Shown piece by piece: positions 61,862-64,000 of a stretch of DNA of 64,000 nt. The notes below the pieces were generated by a model. That model was not told the origin of the DNA, searched no databases, and saw only the letters and a list, made by a program, of their open reading frames with translations. This DNA is from Alphaproteobacteria bacterium (GTDB lineage Bacteria > Pseudomonadota > Alphaproteobacteria > M2410), in NCBI GenBank assembly GCA_030614785.1, contig JAUWTJ010000002.1, forward strand, positions 62,001-126,000, given 5' to 3'. The first letter of the stretch is position 1; each line of letters begins with the position of its first letter. The translations under genes were made by a program, and so were the position numbers.

Positions 61862-63511
61862 TCAGATTGGCAGCGCACGCTCAACCAATGCCCTCGTATC
61901 AATGCCCTCAGGCAAAGTGCCGTAGCAATCGCCACTGCGGCCCGTCAGGCGGCTGGCGATGTAGGCCTCCGCCACGAAGTCCGGGCCAGATTTCAGGAAG
62001 ATTGCAGCTGCGGCCAGCTTTGCGAGATCTTCTGTGAGGCGGCGGCAAGTTGCCTCGCTGGCATGGGCCAGGTCGTCGGCCACTTTTGCCAACATCGTAT
62101 CGTAGTCCGGGTTCACGCCTTTGAGTTCAGCAAACTCCTCCATCACCAACCGCGCAGCATCCGGATCGCGAGCCAGGACGCGCAGAACATCCAGGCACAT
62201 GACCGTGCCGGAGCCTTCCCAGATCGCATTGACAGGCATGTCGCGATAGATACGGCCCATCATACCGGTCTCGACATAGCCGTTGCCACCGAAAACTTCC
62301 ATGGCTTCATAGGAGAATCCCGGACCGCGCTTGGTGACCCAGTACTTGATCACCGGTGTCATGAGGCGCAGGTACGCCGCCTCGCGCTCGCTTGTCGCCT
62401 GGCGGTCATGGGCACCGGTCAGACGGATGGCGAGCGCTGTGGCGGCTTCGGATTCCAGTGCAAGGTCGGCAAGGACAGCAGTCATGGCGGGTTGATCAAC
62501 GAGGGTTTTTTGATAGACGCGGCGGCCGCGCGCATGATTGACAGCCTGAGCGAGGGCCTGGCGCATCAGGCCTGCAGAGCCCAGCGCGCAGTCGATCCGG
62601 GTCAGGTTGGCCATGACCATGATGTTGGCGATACCGCGGCCTTCCTCGCCAATGAGTTCGCCGTATGCGTCGTGGAATTGTACTTCGGAGGAGGCATTGG
62701 ATGAATTGCCGAGCTTGTCTTTCAGGCGCATGAAGTGGATGGCATTGACCTCGCCCGACGGTTTGAATCGCGGAACGAGGAACACCGACAGGCCGCCCGC
62801 AGCCTGGGCCAGAATCAGGAAAGCATCGCACATGGGAGCCGACATGAACCATTTGTGACCGTGGATGTGGTAGGCTTGGCCCGGACCGCCGTCGCCGACC
62901 GGCCCGGCGCGCGTTGTGTTGGAGCGCACGTCGGTGCCGCCCTGTGCCTCGGTCATACCCATGCCGAGCGTGACGCCGGACTTTTCTGTCATCGGCCGGA
63001 AGCTTTCGTCATACTCACGCGTCAGGACCTTTGGTAACCAGGTTTCGGCAATGGAGGGCTGGATTTTCAGTGTCGGGATCACCGCATGGGTCATGGTGAT
63101 CGGGCAGATGTGACCGCTTTCGACCTGGGACATCATGAAATGTTTGGCGCCGCGAGCGACCGCAGTCCCAATCCCCGCGCCCTCTTCAAAGCTCTGCGCG
63201 TGGATACCGGCCTTGATGCTCAGCCTCATGAGGTCGTGATACGCGGGATGAAACTCGACCGTGTCGCTGCGCTGACCGATCCGGTCCAGAGTGTTGAGGT
63301 CAGGTTTGTGAACATTGGCCTGACGGCCCAGTTCGAAGATTTCACTGGTTCCAATCTGCGATCCGAAAGCATCCAGTTCGGCGGCGTGTGACGCGGCACC
63401 TTCGCGCGTGACGGCGTCCCGCAAGCCAATGTCGCCTTCAAACAAGTTGACGTCCTCGAAGGGACGGGGTTGATTGAATATTTCGTGGGTATCAAACTGC
63501 GAGATGGACAT
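61862..63511 (-). CDS. Acyl-CoA dehydrogenase, AidB-like
   Basis: FAD-dependent acyl-CoA dehydrogenase of the AidB subclass (549 aa). Visible are FNQPRPFEDVNLFEGD, the LGMGMTEAQGGTDVRSN segment, GHKWFMSAPMCDAFLILAQ, the C-terminal domain with FGGNGYVETGMMGRIYRDMPVNAIWEGSG, and LDVLRVLARD. AidB of E. coli protects DNA against alkylation, but most homologues are acyl-CoA dehydrogenases; the function here is open. ATG 63511 (MSISQFDTHEIF) has AGGAG seven bases upstream; the longer frame begins in poor sequence. Confidence 0.93.
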   Translation of the reverse strand: MSISQFDTHEIFNQPRPFEDVNLFEGDIGLRDAVTREGAASHAAELDAFGSQIGTSEIFELGRQANVHKPDLNTLDRIGQRSDTVEFHPAYHDLMRLSIKAGIHAQSFEEGAGIGTAVARGAKHFMMSQVESGHICPITMTHAVIPTLKIQPSIAETWLPKVLTREYDESFRPMTEKSGVTLGMGMTEAQGGTDVRSNTTRAGPVGDGGPGQAYHIHGHKWFMSAPMCDAFLILAQAAGGLSVFLVPRFKPSGEVNAIHFMRLKDKLGNSSNASSEVQFHDAYGELIGEEGRGIANIMVMANLTRIDCALGSAGLMRQALAQAVNHARGRRVYQKTLVDQPAMTAVLADLALESEAATALAIRLTGAHDRQATSEREAAYLRLMTPVIKYWVTKRGPGFSYEAMEVFGGNGYVETGMMGRIYRDMPVNAIWEGSGTVMCLDVLRVLARDPDAARLVMEEFAELKGVNPDYDTMLAKVADDLAHASEATCRRLTEDLAKLAAAAIFLKSGPDFVAEAYIASRLTGRSGDCYGTLPEGIDTRALVERALPI

Positions 63512-64000
63512 AGGTGCGCTCCTGATGGCGAGTACCGCCCACATAGCTTAACGCTGCCCTCAGCCAGTCGTCAAAGACTCAGGAGACCATAGGGCCCGCA
63601 ACCTCCGCCAGTTCGGCCTTCGCCAGTTTGATGGCTTCGATATCACAGGCACTTTTGTGGTTATCGCTGACCGTATCGAGCATGCCAGGTTGCACGAATT
63701 TCTCACGGATTTCCCGGTGGGGACGGGAAGGCAGACGATACCAACTGGACGAAGTTTGTCTGGGGCGTCAAAGCCGACATTGCCCTGGCCAGAGCGAAAA
63801 CCGACAAGGCTGTTGAATATATCACCATGGCCTTTGCGGGCAGCGATATTGAAAGAACAACGGCATCTTACCGGGATATGCATGAAATTACTCACAGGGT
63901 GTATCAATCCGCAGGCAGCAATGCACAGTCGCGAAATCACCTCAGGTCATTTACCCGATTGGACGACAGGGGCCGTGAAGCCGGTAAAACTGTGAGCCTG
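63512..64000. other. Right-edge region with possible gene remnants
   Basis: No intact gene is certain here. On the minus strand a coding-like C-terminus containing VQPGMLDTVSDNHKSA stops at a TGA at 63579-63581. On the + strand the frame from 63671 is open to the edge and contains WTKFVWGVKADIALARAK and EYITMAFAGSDIERTT, but has no start codon before an internal ATG. A frame extension leftward meets TGA at 63668. The pieces may be a broken gene or the 5' end of one that continues beyond the window. Confidence 0.3.

Overview
The window is chromosomal DNA of an alphaproteobacterium, probably close to Rhizobiales/Parvibaculales; the genus cannot be fixed from sequence reading alone. The evidence is an intact division and cell-wall (dcw) cluster with murB between murC and ddlB, an FtsZ ending in the alphaproteobacterial DIPAFLRR-type tail, a class A RNase P RNA, a methionine synthase split into two genes, and a GANTC (CcrM-type) site upstream of ftsZ. 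It looks like core chromosome. I see no phage, integron, CRISPR array, tRNA, rRNA or complete insertion sequence.

Layout. 1-6.6 kb (+): ClC channel (cut by the left edge), UvrD/PcrA helicase, PrmA, aminopeptidase P, then a palindromic repeat. 6.7-11.5 kb (-): ligA, recN, bamD. 11.7 kb (+): an XRE regulator behind a strong hairpin. 12.1-32.1 kb (-): lpxC, a terminator, then the dcw cluster, in transcription order mraZ-rsmH-ftsL-ftsI-murE-murF-mraY-murD-ftsW-murG-murC-murB-ddlB-ftsQ-ftsA-ftsZ. Most junctions are ATGA-type overlaps. The mraZ promoter is covered by helically phased TGGG boxes, and TTAA-box/palindrome elements precede ddlB and ftsZ.

32.4-40.2 kb: GNAT acetyltransferase, rnpB with a good promoter, a long inverted repeat, AmpD-like amidase, two tandem EamA transporters, a DjlA-like protein, a small membrane protein, a DUF188 protein, a tiny PEP-CTERM protein, a desaturase and recX. 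40.3-45.6 kb: a fused 5-oxoprolinase/hydantoinase broken by a one-base frameshift and ending inside a mosaic repeat, an SDR, and an unknown membrane protein. 45.7-51.3 kb (-): a methionine-cycle operon of ArsR-methyltransferase regulator, metF and split metH, with an operator-like palindrome in front.

51.6-57.5 kb: mlaA (with an acidic tail), mlaC, an alpha/beta hydrolase, ettA (-) and sthA. 57.6-64 kb: a fatty-acid/acyl-CoA module of thiolase and SDR (-), a second thiolase (+), a HIRAN-domain protein and an AidB-like acyl-CoA dehydrogenase, ending in a degraded or edge-truncated stretch.

No wholly new multi-gene system is evident. The best leads are regulatory: the phased TGG array at mraZ, the candidate SAH-responsive methionine operon, TTAA elements at two internal dcw points, the double palindrome at 59.8 kb, the frameshifted oxoprolinase with a repeat-encoded C-terminus, and the long inverted repeat between ampD and rnpB.
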